Source: Brenneria sp. hezel4-2-4
GTDB lineage: Bacteria > Pseudomonadota > Gammaproteobacteria > Enterobacterales > Enterobacteriaceae
Length of the DNA stretch: 64,000 nt
Direction: 5' to 3'
Assembly (NCBI RefSeq): GCF_013155275.1
Contig: NZ_JABJXS010000003.1
Span: 62,001 to 126,000 of the forward strand
The notes under the pieces were generated by a model that worked only from the letters and a program-made list of their open reading frames with translations, had not been told where the DNA came from and searched no databases. Shown piece after piece: positions 9,386-18,921 of this stretch (position 1 is its first letter; every line of letters starts with the position of its first letter). The position numbers and the translations under genes were made by a program.

Positions 9386-10465
9386 TCACAGCCGTTCCGC
9401 AATCGCTTTACCCAATGTTGCGGTATTGCCGCTGCCGCCGAGATCGCGGGTGAGGGGAGCGGCCTGCGGGCCTTGAGACAAAACGTCTTCAATCGCCCGC
9501 AATACCGCCGCGCCTGCGTCTGGATAGCCTAAATGTTCCAGCATCATCGCGCCGCACCATATCTGACCGATGGGGTTGGCCAATCCTTTGCCGGCAATAT
9601 CCGGGGCCGAACCATGAACCGGCTCAAACAGGCTGGGGAAATGGCGTTCCGGGTTGATATTGGCGGAAGGGGCGATGCCTATCGTACCGGTACAGGCCGG
9701 CCCCAGATCCGACAGGATATCGCCAAATAAATTGCTGGCGACGACGACGTCAAACCAATCCGGATGCAGGACAAAATTGGCGGTCAGAATATCGATGTGG
9801 AATTTATCAACTTTAATATCCGGATACTGTTTCGCCATTTCAGCCACCCGACTGTCCCAGTAAGGCATGGTTATGGCGATACCGTTCGATTTCGTGGCGG
9901 AGGTCAGATGTTTTTTCGGGCGTTTCATCGCCAGTTCATAGGCAAACTTCAGGATACGATCGACGCCCACGCGCGTCATCACCGTTTCCTGAATGACGAT
10001 TTCACGATCGGTGCCGGCAAACAGGGTGCCGCCTACGCTGGAGTATTCGCCCTCGGTGTTTTCCCGCACCACATAGAAATCAATGTCGCCGGCTTCACGA
10101 CCGGCAAGCGGCGCTTTAATGCCGGGCATTAACCGACAGGGACGCAGGTTGACATACTGATCGAATTCCCGGCGGAATTGCAGCAACGATCCCCATAGGG
10201 AAATGTGATCGGGGAGGATTTCAGGCCAGCCTACCGCGCCGAAATAGATCGCGTCATAATTTTTCAGGATAGAAAACCAGTCATCCGGCAGCATTTTCCC
10301 ATGCCTGAGATAATAGTCGGCACTGGAGAAATCAAACCAGTCCCACTGTATCGTGATGCCAAATTTTTCCGCCGCCCGTTGGATCACGCGGACACCTTCG
10401 GGCATCACTTCTTTACCGATTCCATCACCGGGTATGACGGCGATGCTATGTTGTTTTACCGACAT
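9386..10465 (-). CDS. dmlA: D-malate / tartrate dehydrogenase (isopropylmalate dehydrogenase family)
   Basis: The 359-residue protein is a metal- and NAD-dependent beta-decarboxylating dehydrogenase. It shows IPGDGIGKEVMPEG (residues 11-24), the FRREFDQYVNLRP substrate loop near 95, VVRENTEGEYSS near 133, VVASNLFGDILSDLGP near 240 and EPVHGSAPDIAGK near 278. The sequence follows E. coli DmlA and tartrate dehydrogenase rather than LeuB. Expected reactions are D-malate to pyruvate, or tartrate oxidation, in the cytosol. It lies downstream of an NCS1 permease on the same strand, separated by 231 bases containing a terminator-like hairpin. Confidence 0.82.
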   Translation of the reverse strand: MSVKQHSIAVIPGDGIGKEVMPEGVRVIQRAAEKFGITIQWDWFDFSSADYYLRHGKMLPDDWFSILKNYDAIYFGAVGWPEILPDHISLWGSLLQFRREFDQYVNLRPCRLMPGIKAPLAGREAGDIDFYVVRENTEGEYSSVGGTLFAGTDREIVIQETVMTRVGVDRILKFAYELAMKRPKKHLTSATKSNGIAITMPYWDSRVAEMAKQYPDIKVDKFHIDILTANFVLHPDWFDVVVASNLFGDILSDLGPACTGTIGIAPSANINPERHFPSLFEPVHGSAPDIAGKGLANPIGQIWCGAMMLEHLGYPDAGAAVLRAIEDVLSQGPQAAPLTRDLGGSGNTATLGKAIAERL

Positions 10466-10566
10466 CAGGACTTCCTTTTTTTATTTGAGGATAGACCCGA
10501 GTGTATTGCTTTATGTCTTGGTTAACCATTGACCTGAACAGACAATGATTAGTGCGTCAAAGAATC

Positions 10567-10585
10567 CCCGTATCGCGAATACGGG
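10567..10585. promoter_or_regulatory. Intergenic inverted repeat upstream of dmlA
   Basis: CCCGTAT (10567-10573) pairs with ATACGGG (10579-10585) around a 5-base loop, about 100 bases upstream of the dmlA start. It could be an operator or a second transcript hairpin. No protein is identified for it. Confidence 0.35.
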
Positions 10586-10607
10586 CGAGGTCACATCGGT
10601 TTTGAAA

Positions 10608-10629
10608 CAGGAGCGCCGCAGCGCTCTTG
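10608..10629 (-). terminator. Likely terminator of the NCS1 permease gene
   Basis: CAGGAGCGC (10608-10616) pairs with GCGCTCTTG (10621-10629) with one G-T wobble and a 4-base loop. T-rich tracts flank both sides (TTTTAT on the plus side, TGTTTC when read on the minus side). It lies 68 bases past the permease stop and can act in either direction. Confidence 0.6.
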
Positions 10630-10696
10630 TTTTATCTGTCCGGTATATTAATCGCTGATATACGGTTAGCACGCCAATTACGTCACCACTGGGACA

Positions 10697-11971
10697 TTAT
10701 GGCCTATACGTTATTTTAATCAGCCAATACAAAATACTGGCTACGACCAATGAATTAAGCGATGGAACGCCCCACTCTATTGCGAATCCTACGATGGCGC
10801 CGGCAATGCTCGCGACGATGGCGGCCCAACCGATCAGCGGGGTTTCCGCTATTTCCGGCAGTTTTCCCGCTTGCCGGCTGGCCGTCAGCAAGGATCGATG
10901 GGTACGTAAAATATAATAATCGACCAGCATGATGCCGATAATCGGCGGGAAAAGAACGCCAAGCAAAGTGAGAAAATCGACAAACCTATCTAAAATACCA
11001 ATCACGGAAAGAAAGGTGCCGATAAACCCAATCACTAACGTGATCGACATATAGCTGAGTTTTCTGCCGGTCATGCCTTCGATGGCGTTGGCAATGCCCA
11101 GCGATGATGAATAAAGATTGATATCGTTTATTCTTAACGTGGAAAAAATAACCGCGATCAGCCCGATGCCCCCGGCGGTTTGCGACATAATCGTCACCAC
11201 ATCAGCCGTATTCAGCGCCCGTGCGATTAATATTGCCAAACCGTTTACGATGAATTCACCCACAATGATCGACAAGATGGTGATCCAGAAAACATGGTTG
11301 CCTTTTTTGGAGTAGCGGGTCATATCGGGGGTAATTAAACTTGCCACAATACAACCGCCGACCACCATGGTGGCCCCGGCGCTGATTGAAATGGCTTCCC
11401 CGGTAGGAGCGGAAGCGAGCAGTTCGGCGATATTATGCCCCGTAAGGGTCATGACCGATATATAGCCGACAATGAATATAAACATCGGAACGGCTATTTT
11501 CGCCGTAAATTTTAACGCTTTGAAACCAAAGGCCACCAGAATCGTCAGCGCCGCGCCGGATATTGCGGCCGACCAACCAAAGCCTAATTTATCGCCCAGG
11601 GCGAAGTTAAGGGCTTTGGCGAATACGGCGTTTTGCACCCCGAACCAGCCTAACAGACTGATGGCGATCACCACGCCGATCAATACCGAACCCACGCGCC
11701 CGAAGCCGCACCATCGGGCCAGCAGACTACCGGATAACCCCTCTTTCATTCCCGCATAACCGAGCCCCAACGTCACAATCCCAAAGATCGCGCTGCCGAT
11801 AAAAATCGAGATATAGGCATTGGTCAATGTCATTGAGTTGCCCAGCACCGCGCCTAGCATAAATTGATCCAGCGCGGTTAGCATGCCTATGTGAACCAAT
11901 GCCACATTGAAGAAGGGAAGCCGCACGCTCATCGGCACCCGACTTACCGGGTAATCATCTATTCTTTCCAT
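10697..11971 (-). CDS. NCS1-family permease (CodB-like cytosine/purine-cation symporter)
   Basis: The 424-residue protein has about twelve membrane segments and the NCS1 features of cytosine permeases, such as GIVTLGLGYAGMKEGLSGSLLARWCGFGRVGS near residues 63-95 and the conserved SLITPDMTRYSKKG near 210. It probably imports a nucleobase or related heterocycle with a cation across the inner membrane. It is preceded, 20 bases away on the same strand, by a LuxR-type regulator that may control it. The substrate is unknown. Confidence 0.8.
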   Translation of the reverse strand: MERIDDYPVSRVPMSVRLPFFNVALVHIGMLTALDQFMLGAVLGNSMTLTNAYISIFIGSAIFGIVTLGLGYAGMKEGLSGSLLARWCGFGRVGSVLIGVVIAISLLGWFGVQNAVFAKALNFALGDKLGFGWSAAISGAALTILVAFGFKALKFTAKIAVPMFIFIVGYISVMTLTGHNIAELLASAPTGEAISISAGATMVVGGCIVASLITPDMTRYSKKGNHVFWITILSIIVGEFIVNGLAILIARALNTADVVTIMSQTAGGIGLIAVIFSTLRINDINLYSSSLGIANAIEGMTGRKLSYMSITLVIGFIGTFLSVIGILDRFVDFLTLLGVLFPPIIGIMLVDYYILRTHRSLLTASRQAGKLPEIAETPLIGWAAIVASIAGAIVGFAIEWGVPSLNSLVVASILYWLIKITYRP

Positions 11972-11991
11972 CTGAAAATGTTTCCTTATAT

Positions 11992-12681
11992 TTAAATAAA
12001 TTGAATGCCTTTTTCTATAAGTGCGTTTGGAACATAATTATCCAGCCCCAGTTGGTAGCAAAATTCTTCAAATTGATTCAATGAGTGTACGTTCGCCTTT
12101 TGATACATGTTATACACTCTATTTTCTATGGTTTTATATGAGACGTTCATTTTTCTGGCGATTTCTTTATGCGTGAATCGCTGTAATATCAGAAAAATAA
12201 TATCAAGCTCAGACTTGGTGAAAATAGTGTCGGTTAATTCGGTCTTTAATATGGTCGGTTTTTTATGATTGATATAAACCAACGGAGACAGCGTATTAAG
12301 TTGCCTGGCGTTCCACATGGTTCCGATACAGATTTTATCTGCATTAAATATCGGAATTTTTTCGCTAATGAAAGGCGTGAGCGTTTTTTTGCCATACCAA
12401 AAATGGGTTTCTATGACGGTAACGCGTTGCGCGCTATTTTCAGTCCGGCGATCGTGCTCTTTTAAGTCATCGGATAACTCCGCCCAACTGGCGGGAAATT
12501 CATCATCAAGCTTCCCCTCAATATCAAAATCCAAGGGAGTATTGGTATAAAGATAGGCGGCTTTATTCATGTAGACATGGCGCGACTCTAAATCTTTAAT
12601 ACCCCATGGCTCATTCAGATACTCCATCATGGTAATAAGGTTGCGGATATAGTCATTGGTGCTTTTATGTGATGATGGCAT
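11992..12681 (-). CDS. LuxR-type HTH transcriptional regulator with PAS-like sensor domain
   Basis: The 229-residue protein has an N-terminal PAS-like region (residues about 10-130; it starts MMEYLNEPWGIKDLESRHVYMNKAA, typical of enterobacterial PAS-LuxR regulators). A C-terminal LuxR helix-turn-helix follows near 155-205 (FTKSELDIIFLILQRFTHKEIARKMNVSYKTIENRV). It has no response-regulator receiver domain. Twenty bases separate it from the downstream permease gene, so co-transcription is likely. The signal sensed is unknown. Confidence 0.78.
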   Translation of the reverse strand: MPSSHKSTNDYIRNLITMMEYLNEPWGIKDLESRHVYMNKAAYLYTNTPLDFDIEGKLDDEFPASWAELSDDLKEHDRRTENSAQRVTVIETHFWYGKKTLTPFISEKIPIFNADKICIGTMWNARQLNTLSPLVYINHKKPTILKTELTDTIFTKSELDIIFLILQRFTHKEIARKMNVSYKTIENRVYNMYQKANVHSLNQFEEFCYQLGLDNYVPNALIEKGIQFI

Positions 12682-12709
12682 CCTGCCCTCCCTTGAGACT
12701 GATGCTGAC

Positions 12710-13123
12710 TCAGCGGATCAATTTTGCTAAATAATGCCGTGTGTGCTTGTGCGCATATCCCGGAAGATTCCCGTATTCGCGATATCCCAGTTTTTCATAA
12801 AAGCCTCGCGCCTGAAAACTGAACGTGTCGACATAGGCCAAATGGCAACCCCGTCTGAGCGCTTCTTCCTCGGCTTTTTGCATCAACTGGCGGCCCAGTC
12901 CGCTTTTTCTGTGTTTCTCATCGACCCACAGGTATTGAACTTCAAGGCCTCCCCACCAGGTTCTGGCGACCAGCCCGGCAACGATGGCGCCGGTATCGTC
13001 CTTGACGTTTAAAAATAATGGATGAATATCCACGTCGTCATATTGCTGATTGTGTTTCCACAGGCTTTGAATAACAAACTCTTCTTCGTTTTTATCCGGG
13101 TTATCGGTGATATTCAAATTCAT
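12710..13123 (-). CDS. GNAT-family N-acetyltransferase
   Basis: The 137-residue protein has the GNAT acetyl-CoA site VDEKHRKSGLGRQLMQKAEEEALRRGC (residues about 67-93; core R/Q-x2-G-x-G/A) and the C-terminal ARGFYEKLGYREYG motif. Its overall pattern resembles small acetyltransferases related to aminoglycoside or polyamine acetyltransferases. The acceptor is unknown. It is encoded just upstream of the LuxR-type regulator on the same strand, 28 bases apart. Confidence 0.8.
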   Translation of the reverse strand: MNLNITDNPDKNEEEFVIQSLWKHNQQYDDVDIHPLFLNVKDDTGAIVAGLVARTWWGGLEVQYLWVDEKHRKSGLGRQLMQKAEEEALRRGCHLAYVDTFSFQARGFYEKLGYREYGNLPGYAHKHTRHYLAKLIR

Positions 13124-13853
13124 TTTATTCTTCGTCTCCTTATTATTAACATATTGAAGTATGTTTGCTGATTTGAAAGTTGGCTAATAACATAAATTTT
13201 TTTATCAAACAAGAGTGATCTTTACCCGTTCTAACGCGCGCGTATTGCGGTATCGTAGAATCGTACTGCGAACATAAAAGATAAAGATATATATAATGTC
13301 AGATTCACAGGATTAAGTGAACAATGTCCTTCACCAGGGAAAATAGTTGCACTCGTCATACTTCACATTGCATGTGTGTCGGCTGAGGGACCTGGCCCTT
13401 TTCTGGGCCTCGCTCCTTTGGGGCCGCAGTAAGCAGCGTTCAAATTTTCTCCGGGAAAAGTTGCCATCCAAACGGCCTAGCCATCTAAATTTCTCGTCAT
13501 TCTCTTCTCCCGGAGCAGATAGCTTAGCAAGGGATAACGAGAAATAACGCCATGACTCATCTCTGCCGTTAACCCGGGAGACGATCATGAATTATGTAAG
13601 ATTTATGTAAAAAAATCATCATGTTGGGATTTAACTTTAAATGCTTTTTTATAAAGCAGGAGATGTTGTTATTAAATAATAACCGTGATTCATTATTTTA
13701 TTATTATTATATTTAAAATTATTTAATTATATTGTTAATCGTATTTTAACAGAGGAATCTTATTGCGATATTTCCCTACCTACGGTAAAAAGTAGGCTCG
13801 ATCGTGGTAACTAAATAATAACAAGGATTATTCCTTTATAGGAGTATATGGAT
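13124..13853. other. AT-rich intergenic region with a repeat-like segment
   Basis: No convincing gene is seen in these 730 bases. The part around 13345-13440, beginning CTCGTCATACTTCACATTGC, resembles the dispersed non-coding repeats common between enterobacterial soft-rot genes (which carry CGTCATACTTCAAGTTGCA), in a degenerate copy. An 85-residue frame over it on the minus strand looks like chance. The AT-rich stretch 13600-13853 should hold the promoter of the LysR gene that follows. Confidence 0.4.
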
Positions 13854-14771
13854 ATGGATTGGTTAAAAATGCCTCCGCTATATGCATTAAAAGCTTTTGA
13901 GTCAGCAGCTCGCCACCAATCATTTACTCAGGCAGCGAATGAGTTATCTATTACACAAAGCGCAATCAGCAAACATATTCATACACTTGAAGTTTTTTTT
14001 GGCCGTAGGTTATTTGAACGAAAGGGTCCCAGGGTTTTGTTAACGCCTGACGGGGAATGTTTTGCTAAAGAAATTCAACTTTCGTTTACCTCTCTATGTA
14101 TCGCATGCGAGCAGTTTTCTGGCGAGAGGGATATGTTACAAATTCGAGCGCCGACAACTTTTTCGTTACGCTGGCTTATTGCGATAATCAGAAAACTATA
14201 TACTAAGAAAGATTATCCAATGGTTGGATTGGATAGTAACGGCCTTAATTTGGAATGCATTGATTTTAATGGAGGTAAATATGATGGAGCTATCCAGTAT
14301 GGGAACGGTGATTTTCCTAAAGAATGGGAGGTTACCCGGCTGCTTGATGAATGGCTGATTCCTGTTTGCGCCCCTGGCGTGTTGCCGCGATGCGGCGATA
14401 TTAACGGTCTCCGGATTAATCTTTTATACTCCAAATCAAAAGCAGATCACTGGTCGTTATGGTGTGAAGGGATGCGTGGGGATATTGGACTAAAAGTTGC
14501 TCATAAGAACGAGTTTGACTCGATGGATTTTGCCATAAGCGCTGCCGTTCATGGATTGGGCGTAGCCATTGTTGATATAAACATGGTGATGAGGGAACTT
14601 GAAAATAAAACGCTCGTTCTGCCATTCAAAAACGCAGTCCGTACTGGAAATGGATATTATTTCGTATGGCCGAAAAATCATATTTATAATAAAAATATTA
14701 TCTTGCTGAATGATTTTCTGAAAAACGAAATCATCGAGGAAAGAGTAGATTCAGTGAATTATATTGAGTAA
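13854..14771 (+). CDS. LysR-family regulator (GcvA-like), paralogue of the one at 49522
   Basis: The 305-residue protein has an N-terminal LysR winged helix (residues 5-64; FTQAANELSITQSAISKHIHTLEVFFG) and a C-terminal inducer domain of GcvA/AmpR type. The start is set at the second ATG because it lies nine bases from TAGGAG and aligns with the paralogue's start; the ATG at 13848 is too close. In the first 60 residues 51 are identical to the regulator beside cfl. It is convergent with phnP. Base composition is AT-rich compared with the phn genes, which suggests later acquisition or duplication. Confidence 0.85.
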   Translation: MDWLKMPPLYALKAFESAARHQSFTQAANELSITQSAISKHIHTLEVFFGRRLFERKGPRVLLTPDGECFAKEIQLSFTSLCIACEQFSGERDMLQIRAPTTFSLRWLIAIIRKLYTKKDYPMVGLDSNGLNLECIDFNGGKYDGAIQYGNGDFPKEWEVTRLLDEWLIPVCAPGVLPRCGDINGLRINLLYSKSKADHWSLWCEGMRGDIGLKVAHKNEFDSMDFAISAAVHGLGVAIVDINMVMRELENKTLVLPFKNAVRTGNGYYFVWPKNHIYNKNIILLNDFLKNEIIEERVDSVNYIE

Positions 14772-14887
14772 TAATTTTTGTGTTATAAAAAGAAAACATT
14801 TTTAGAACCTTATTCTTAATAGAGATATTCAATAAAGTTTGCTCATTAAGTATATGCCGCTATTCTCGTACCTCCTGATGGCGGCGG

Positions 14888-15652
14888 TTAGTCAAGGCAA
14901 AGGGTTTGGTTGTCTTGCGCCACCGCCATTCCTGTCGGAAGCCTATGGGTTATTAACCACTCATCCAGAGTATGATCGATGTGCGTCAGCAGCATTCTGC
15001 CGGGGCGCAGGGCGTAATATAACTCGGTTGCCTGATTAATATCATTGTGGTTTCTTTGCTCGCCTGGCGGATAAGTACAATCAATAATCAGGCAGGTTAT
15101 CTTCTGCTGAGACAGAAAATGATAGGTATTCGCCGGTAATCCCCTGGTGTCGGTAAGATAAGCAATCTTGCTGTGCCGCCAGCTTATAACGTAGCCCCAG
15201 GTTATACGAGAATGGTTGAGCGGAACGGGGGTAACACGCATATTCCCCATCGGATAAGCTTGGAACGGGTGCTTGAGAAATTGAAAATCCAGAATACCCG
15301 GGTGTTTGAATAGATCGTCACAGCCAACAGGGTCGGGGGGAGAGTAAACCGGAATAGGCGTTCCCTTTCCCCAGCGTAAGGGAAACAGTCCATGGACATG
15401 GTCCATATGATAGTGCGTGAGCAAAATGCGTTGTAGCTGACCGGGATGAAAACGTTGTGATAAATCGTCCAGCCCGGCATCCAGCAATGTCAGTTCTCCT
15501 TCGCAATCTATCAGCGCGCTACAGGGGCGCCGCAGATGTTTTGGCATCGTACGCGCCCGCTGACAGGCCGGGCACTGGCAGCCAAAGAGGGGGGCGGCGT
15601 GAACGCCGCCGGTGCCGGTAAAGGTTAGCGAGAACCGGGGGGAGTTAGTCAT
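14888..15652 (-). CDS. phnP: PhnP, phosphoribosyl cyclic phosphodiesterase of the C-P lyase pathway
   Basis: The 254-residue metallo-beta-lactamase-fold protein has the metal motif THYHMDHVHG (H-x-H-x-D-H, near residue 76), the CQCPACQRAR zinc-site cysteines near residue 24, and later His/Asp ligands (THIDHTLDEW near 225). PhnP hydrolyses 5-phosphoribosyl 1,2-cyclic phosphate, the last product of C-P lyase, to ribose 1,5-bisphosphate. It overlaps phnN by eight bases and ends the phn run. It is convergent with the LysR gene, with 116 bases between them. Confidence 0.9.
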   Translation of the reverse strand: MTNSPRFSLTFTGTGGVHAAPLFGCQCPACQRARTMPKHLRRPCSALIDCEGELTLLDAGLDDLSQRFHPGQLQRILLTHYHMDHVHGLFPLRWGKGTPIPVYSPPDPVGCDDLFKHPGILDFQFLKHPFQAYPMGNMRVTPVPLNHSRITWGYVISWRHSKIAYLTDTRGLPANTYHFLSQQKITCLIIDCTYPPGEQRNHNDINQATELYYALRPGRMLLTHIDHTLDEWLITHRLPTGMAVAQDNQTLCLD

Positions 15653-16223
15653 CGAACCGTCTCCCTGCCGGGGCGGGGTCTTCAGTTTTATTCAACCATT
15701 GCCAAAAAGCCTGGACGGTCTGCTCCAGCGGACCGGTATTGGACAAATATGCGCAGCTCGTTGGCACGGTTGCCTGATAGTTCACCGTGCGACGCAGACG
15801 CTCTGCAATCTGCCGTTCGTTCTCCCGCCCGCGTTTTCTCAGACGCTGCTCCAAAATTTTTTGCGGAACGGTCAGGCAAATCGGTAACAGGCGATCGCCA
15901 TAACGTTTGTCCGCCTGCGGCAAATCGGCGCGCGATCCGTTAACAATCACATCAATGCCTTTCTCCAGCCAAACGTCGACTTCAATACCCAGGCCGTAAT
16001 ACAACTGATGCGCTTGCCAGGATAAACAAAATAACCCATGGCGATGACGGAACCGGAACTCCCGCTCACTGAGCGCGATATGGTTTTCACTGCCCGATGA
16101 CGCCGGGCGGGTGATATAGCGATGGGCCACTAAAATATGTTTGGTGTCCGACGCGCGCAGTGCGCCCAGCAGACTGTCTTTGCCGCAGCCGGAGGCGCCG
16201 ATAAGATAAATCAATCTGGCCAT
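15645..16223 (-). CDS. phnN: PhnN, ribose 1,5-bisphosphokinase
   Basis: From the ATG at 16223, which overlaps the phnM stop (TGATG) and has a GGAGGG site, the protein has 192 residues, close to E. coli PhnN (185). The P-loop is GASGCGKDSLL near residue 8, with guanylate-kinase-like features (RYITRPAS near 36). It phosphorylates ribose 1,5-bisphosphate to PRPP, returning the ribose to nucleotide metabolism. An upstream in-frame start inside phnM is less likely. Confidence 0.9.
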   Translation of the reverse strand: MARLIYLIGASGCGKDSLLGALRASDTKHILVAHRYITRPASSGSENHIALSEREFRFRHRHGLFCLSWQAHQLYYGLGIEVDVWLEKGIDVIVNGSRADLPQADKRYGDRLLPICLTVPQKILEQRLRKRGRENERQIAERLRRTVNYQATVPTSCAYLSNTGPLEQTVQAFWQWLNKTEDPAPAGRRFDD

Positions 16224-17359
16224 CAAAATACCCTCCGCCCGCCACACCAGACCGCCTGAATGTAGGGTTCCCCCTTGAATTCCCTGACCAGCGTCATATC
16301 CGCACGTTTTCCTTCGGCAATGGAGCCACGGTCATTCAGACCCAGCGCCCTGGCCGGCGTTAATGACGCCAATGCGACCGCCTGCGGCAGGGTGTAGGGC
16401 AATGTTTCATCGTGGGCAAGCTTAAAGACCGCCTCCAGCAGACTGCCGGGGAAATAATCGGACGAGAGGATGGTGAGCAGACCCGCCTGCGCCAGCAGAT
16501 GCGCCGAGACGTTTCCGGAGTGCGATCCGCCACGGATCACATTGGGAGCGCCCATCATGACCTGCATTCCTTGCTGATACGCCGTCTGCGCCGCTTCCCG
16601 GGTGGTGGGAAACTCGGCGATAGTGACCCCCAGCTTATATGACTCATCTGTATGTGCGGCGGTCGCATCGTCGTGGCTGGACAGAACCAGTCCCTGCAAC
16701 CGGCATTGCGAGGCAATGGCCTCGCGATTAGGCTGCGACCAGCGTTTGGCGAAAGCGATCTGTTGTTGGGTAAACGCATCCATCTGGCTGTCGCTCAGAT
16801 GATATTTCCCCTGATAGTACGTGCGGTATTTTTCCGGTGAGACGAACTGCCGCTGGCCTGGCGAATGATCCATTAATGAAACCAGCAACAATTCCGGGGT
16901 GTTTTTCAACCGCTCGAAAAGCGGCAGCGTCGTTTCATGGGGCAACTCACAGCGCAAATGAAGATAATGCTCGGCTCTATTCAGGCCGTTCTGCCGGCTA
17001 TAGTGGATAGCATCGATCATCTTTTGCACGTTCTCCATGCGATCGCCGCCCGCCCGCACATCGCCAATCGCCACCGCATCCAGTACGGTGGTGATACCGC
17101 TGCTGATAATTCCCGCATCGTGATTTTTCATGGCCGAGTTTGCCGGCCAGCTTACGCCGGGGCGCGGGGTAAAGTACTTTTCCAGATTATCGGTGTGCAG
17201 TTCAACCAACCCTGGCAGCAGCCAGCCGCCTTCGCCATCCAGCGCCTGCGGTAGATGGCTGACGGAGTCTGAACAGTGATGAATGATTTCGTTGGTTATT
17301 TCGACCGAACCCAACATCAGCTCGTTTTCCGTCACTATTTTGACATTATTGATAATCAT
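16223..17359 (-). CDS. phnM: PhnM, triphosphate hydrolase of the C-P lyase pathway
   Basis: The 378-residue amidohydrolase has the PhnM signature [21 protein letters not shown] near residues 48-68 and [14 protein letters not shown] near 225. PhnM releases diphosphate from alkylphosphonate ribose triphosphate, giving the substrate of PhnJ. The start overlaps the phnL stop (ATGA) and the end overlaps phnN, consistent with one operon. Length matches E. coli PhnM (378). Confidence 0.93.
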   Translation of the reverse strand: MIINNVKIVTENELMLGSVEITNEIIHHCSDSVSHLPQALDGEGGWLLPGLVELHTDNLEKYFTPRPGVSWPANSAMKNHDAGIISSGITTVLDAVAIGDVRAGGDRMENVQKMIDAIHYSRQNGLNRAEHYLHLRCELPHETTLPLFERLKNTPELLLVSLMDHSPGQRQFVSPEKYRTYYQGKYHLSDSQMDAFTQQQIAFAKRWSQPNREAIASQCRLQGLVLSSHDDATAAHTDESYKLGVTIAEFPTTREAAQTAYQQGMQVMMGAPNVIRGGSHSGNVSAHLLAQAGLLTILSSDYFPGSLLEAVFKLAHDETLPYTLPQAVALASLTPARALGLNDRGSIAEGKRADMTLVREFKGEPYIQAVWCGGRRVF

Positions 17360-18081
17360 GGTTTTTCTCCCTGTCCCGATGCAGGGTCCGGCATGATGAA
17401 AAGGCTGTCCGCCACCTGTTCGCGGATTTCTTTGTCATGAAAGATGCCGATAATCGCCGTTCCCCGCAGTTTGGCTTCCTCGATTAGCGCCGCCACGGTG
17501 CGGCGATTTTTATCATCAAGGGATGCGGTGGGTTCATCCAGCAACAGGATGGGATAATCGGTAATAAAACCCCGCGCGATGTTGATGCGTTGCTGTTCGC
17601 CGCCGGAAAAGGTCGAAGGCGCCAATGACCACAGACGCGATGGAATACGTAACCGGGACAGCAATTGCTCGGCCCTTGCCGCGCATTCCGCTTTCTCCAC
17701 CCCTTGTTCCAGTAGCGGCTGCATCACGACGTCCAGCGTACTGATGCGCGGGATCACGCGTAAAAACTGGCTTACCCAGCCCAGCGTTTCGCGACGGACG
17801 GCAAAAATGGTGCGGGCGCCGGCCGTGACGATATCCACCGGATGCTGCCGATGATTGATCCAGATATGCCCTTCATCAGCCTGATAATTGGCATAAAGTG
17901 AGCGCAGCAAGGTGGATTTGCCGCAGCCTGAATGACCGTGCAACGCGATGCACTGCCCTTTTTTAACCTGCAAATTGATAGCCGATAGTACCGGTAGCCG
18001 GACTCCGCGCTGGTTATGCAATACAAAAGTTTTGGATAGATTTTCTACCGCAACCTGTATTTCAGATGTTGAATCACACAT
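17356..18081 (-). CDS. phnL: PhnL, ABC-type ATPase of the C-P lyase complex
   Basis: The 241-residue ABC protein has Walker [13 protein letters not shown] (near residue 48), signature [15 protein letters not shown] (near 155) and Walker [12 protein letters not shown]. It has no membrane partner gene. PhnL and PhnK associate with the PhnGHIJ core rather than transporting substrate. It is spaced 51 bases from phnK and overlaps phnM. Confidence 0.92.
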   Translation of the reverse strand: MCDSTSEIQVAVENLSKTFVLHNQRGVRLPVLSAINLQVKKGQCIALHGHSGCGKSTLLRSLYANYQADEGHIWINHRQHPVDIVTAGARTIFAVRRETLGWVSQFLRVIPRISTLDVVMQPLLEQGVEKAECAARAEQLLSRLRIPSRLWSLAPSTFSGGEQQRINIARGFITDYPILLLDEPTASLDDKNRRTVAALIEEAKLRGTAIIGIFHDKEIREQVADSLFIMPDPASGQGEKP

Positions 18082-18132
18082 AGTGTTGCTCCCGTGTTGC
18101 TCGTCAACAGGTAATGAACGTTTTCCCCATGA

Positions 18133-18921
18133 CTACATCAGCACAGACGACGTCAGCAGTTGGGTATAAGGATGGAGGGGATCGTCAAGTACCCGGTCGG
18201 TTAACCCGCTCTCTACGATCCGACCCTGCTGCATAACCATCAGCCGGTGGGTCAGTAGCCGGGCGACGCCCAGGTCATGCGTGACGATAATGACGGCCAG
18301 CCCCATTTCCATCACCAGATTGCGCAACAGATCCAACAGGCGTGCCTGTACCGAGACATCCAGTCCGCTGGTGGGTTCATCCATAAAGATCAGGCGCGGG
18401 GAGGTAACCAGATTGCAGGCGATTTGCAGACGCTGCTGCATACCGCCGGAAAAGGTGGTCGGAAAATCATCCAGCCGATCCGCCGGAATTTCGACGCTTT
18501 CGAGCCACTCTTCCGCCTGCCGGCGGATATAACCGTAATGACGGTGGCCGATGGCCATCAACCGCTCGCCGATATTGCCGCCGGCGGAAACCCGGGAACG
18601 CAGGCCATCAAGCGCGTGTTGATGGACGACGCCCCAGTCGCGACGCAGAATCTGTCGACGCCGGTTTTCACTGATGCCGTATACGTCCAACTCGGTATTG
18701 TCTTTATCGAGGTAAAGAACCTGGCCTTGCTGCGGCTTCAGGCGTCCTGACAGCGCATTAAGCAAGGTGCTTTTTCCTGAGCCGGACTCACCGACAATCC
18801 CCAGCACCTCGCCGGGATAAAGCTGAAAATCAACGTCGGTGAAGCCTTTGCCGGGCGCATACAGATGGGTCAGACTACGAACGCTCAATAACGACTGCTG
18901 CTGCATTTGTGACGGTTTCAT
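18133..18921 (-). CDS. phnK: PhnK, ABC-type ATPase of the C-P lyase complex
   Basis: The protein is 262 residues from the ATG that overlaps the phnJ stop (ATGA); a longer frame runs back into phnJ. It has Walker A GESGSGKSTLL, signature TFSGGMQQRLQIACN and Walker B RLIFMDEPTSGLD. It resembles oligopeptide-type ABC ATPases, as PhnK does. PhnK binds the PhnGHIJ core complex and is needed for phosphonate use. Confidence 0.92.
   Translation of the reverse strand: MKPSQMQQQSLLSVRSLTHLYAPGKGFTDVDFQLYPGEVLGIVGESGSGKSTLLNALSGRLKPQQGQVLYLDKDNTELDVYGISENRRRQILRRDWGVVHQHALDGLRSRVSAGGNIGERLMAIGHRHYGYIRRQAEEWLESVEIPADRLDDFPTTFSGGMQQRLQIACNLVTSPRLIFMDEPTSGLDVSVQARLLDLLRNLVMEMGLAVIIVTHDLGVARLLTHRLMVMQQGRIVESGLTDRVLDDPLHPYTQLLTSSVLM

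Noticed and set aside
13331-13588. An 85-residue minus-strand frame in the gap before the LysR gene
   Set aside because: No ribosome site or recognisable motif; composition resembles the degenerate repeat it covers.
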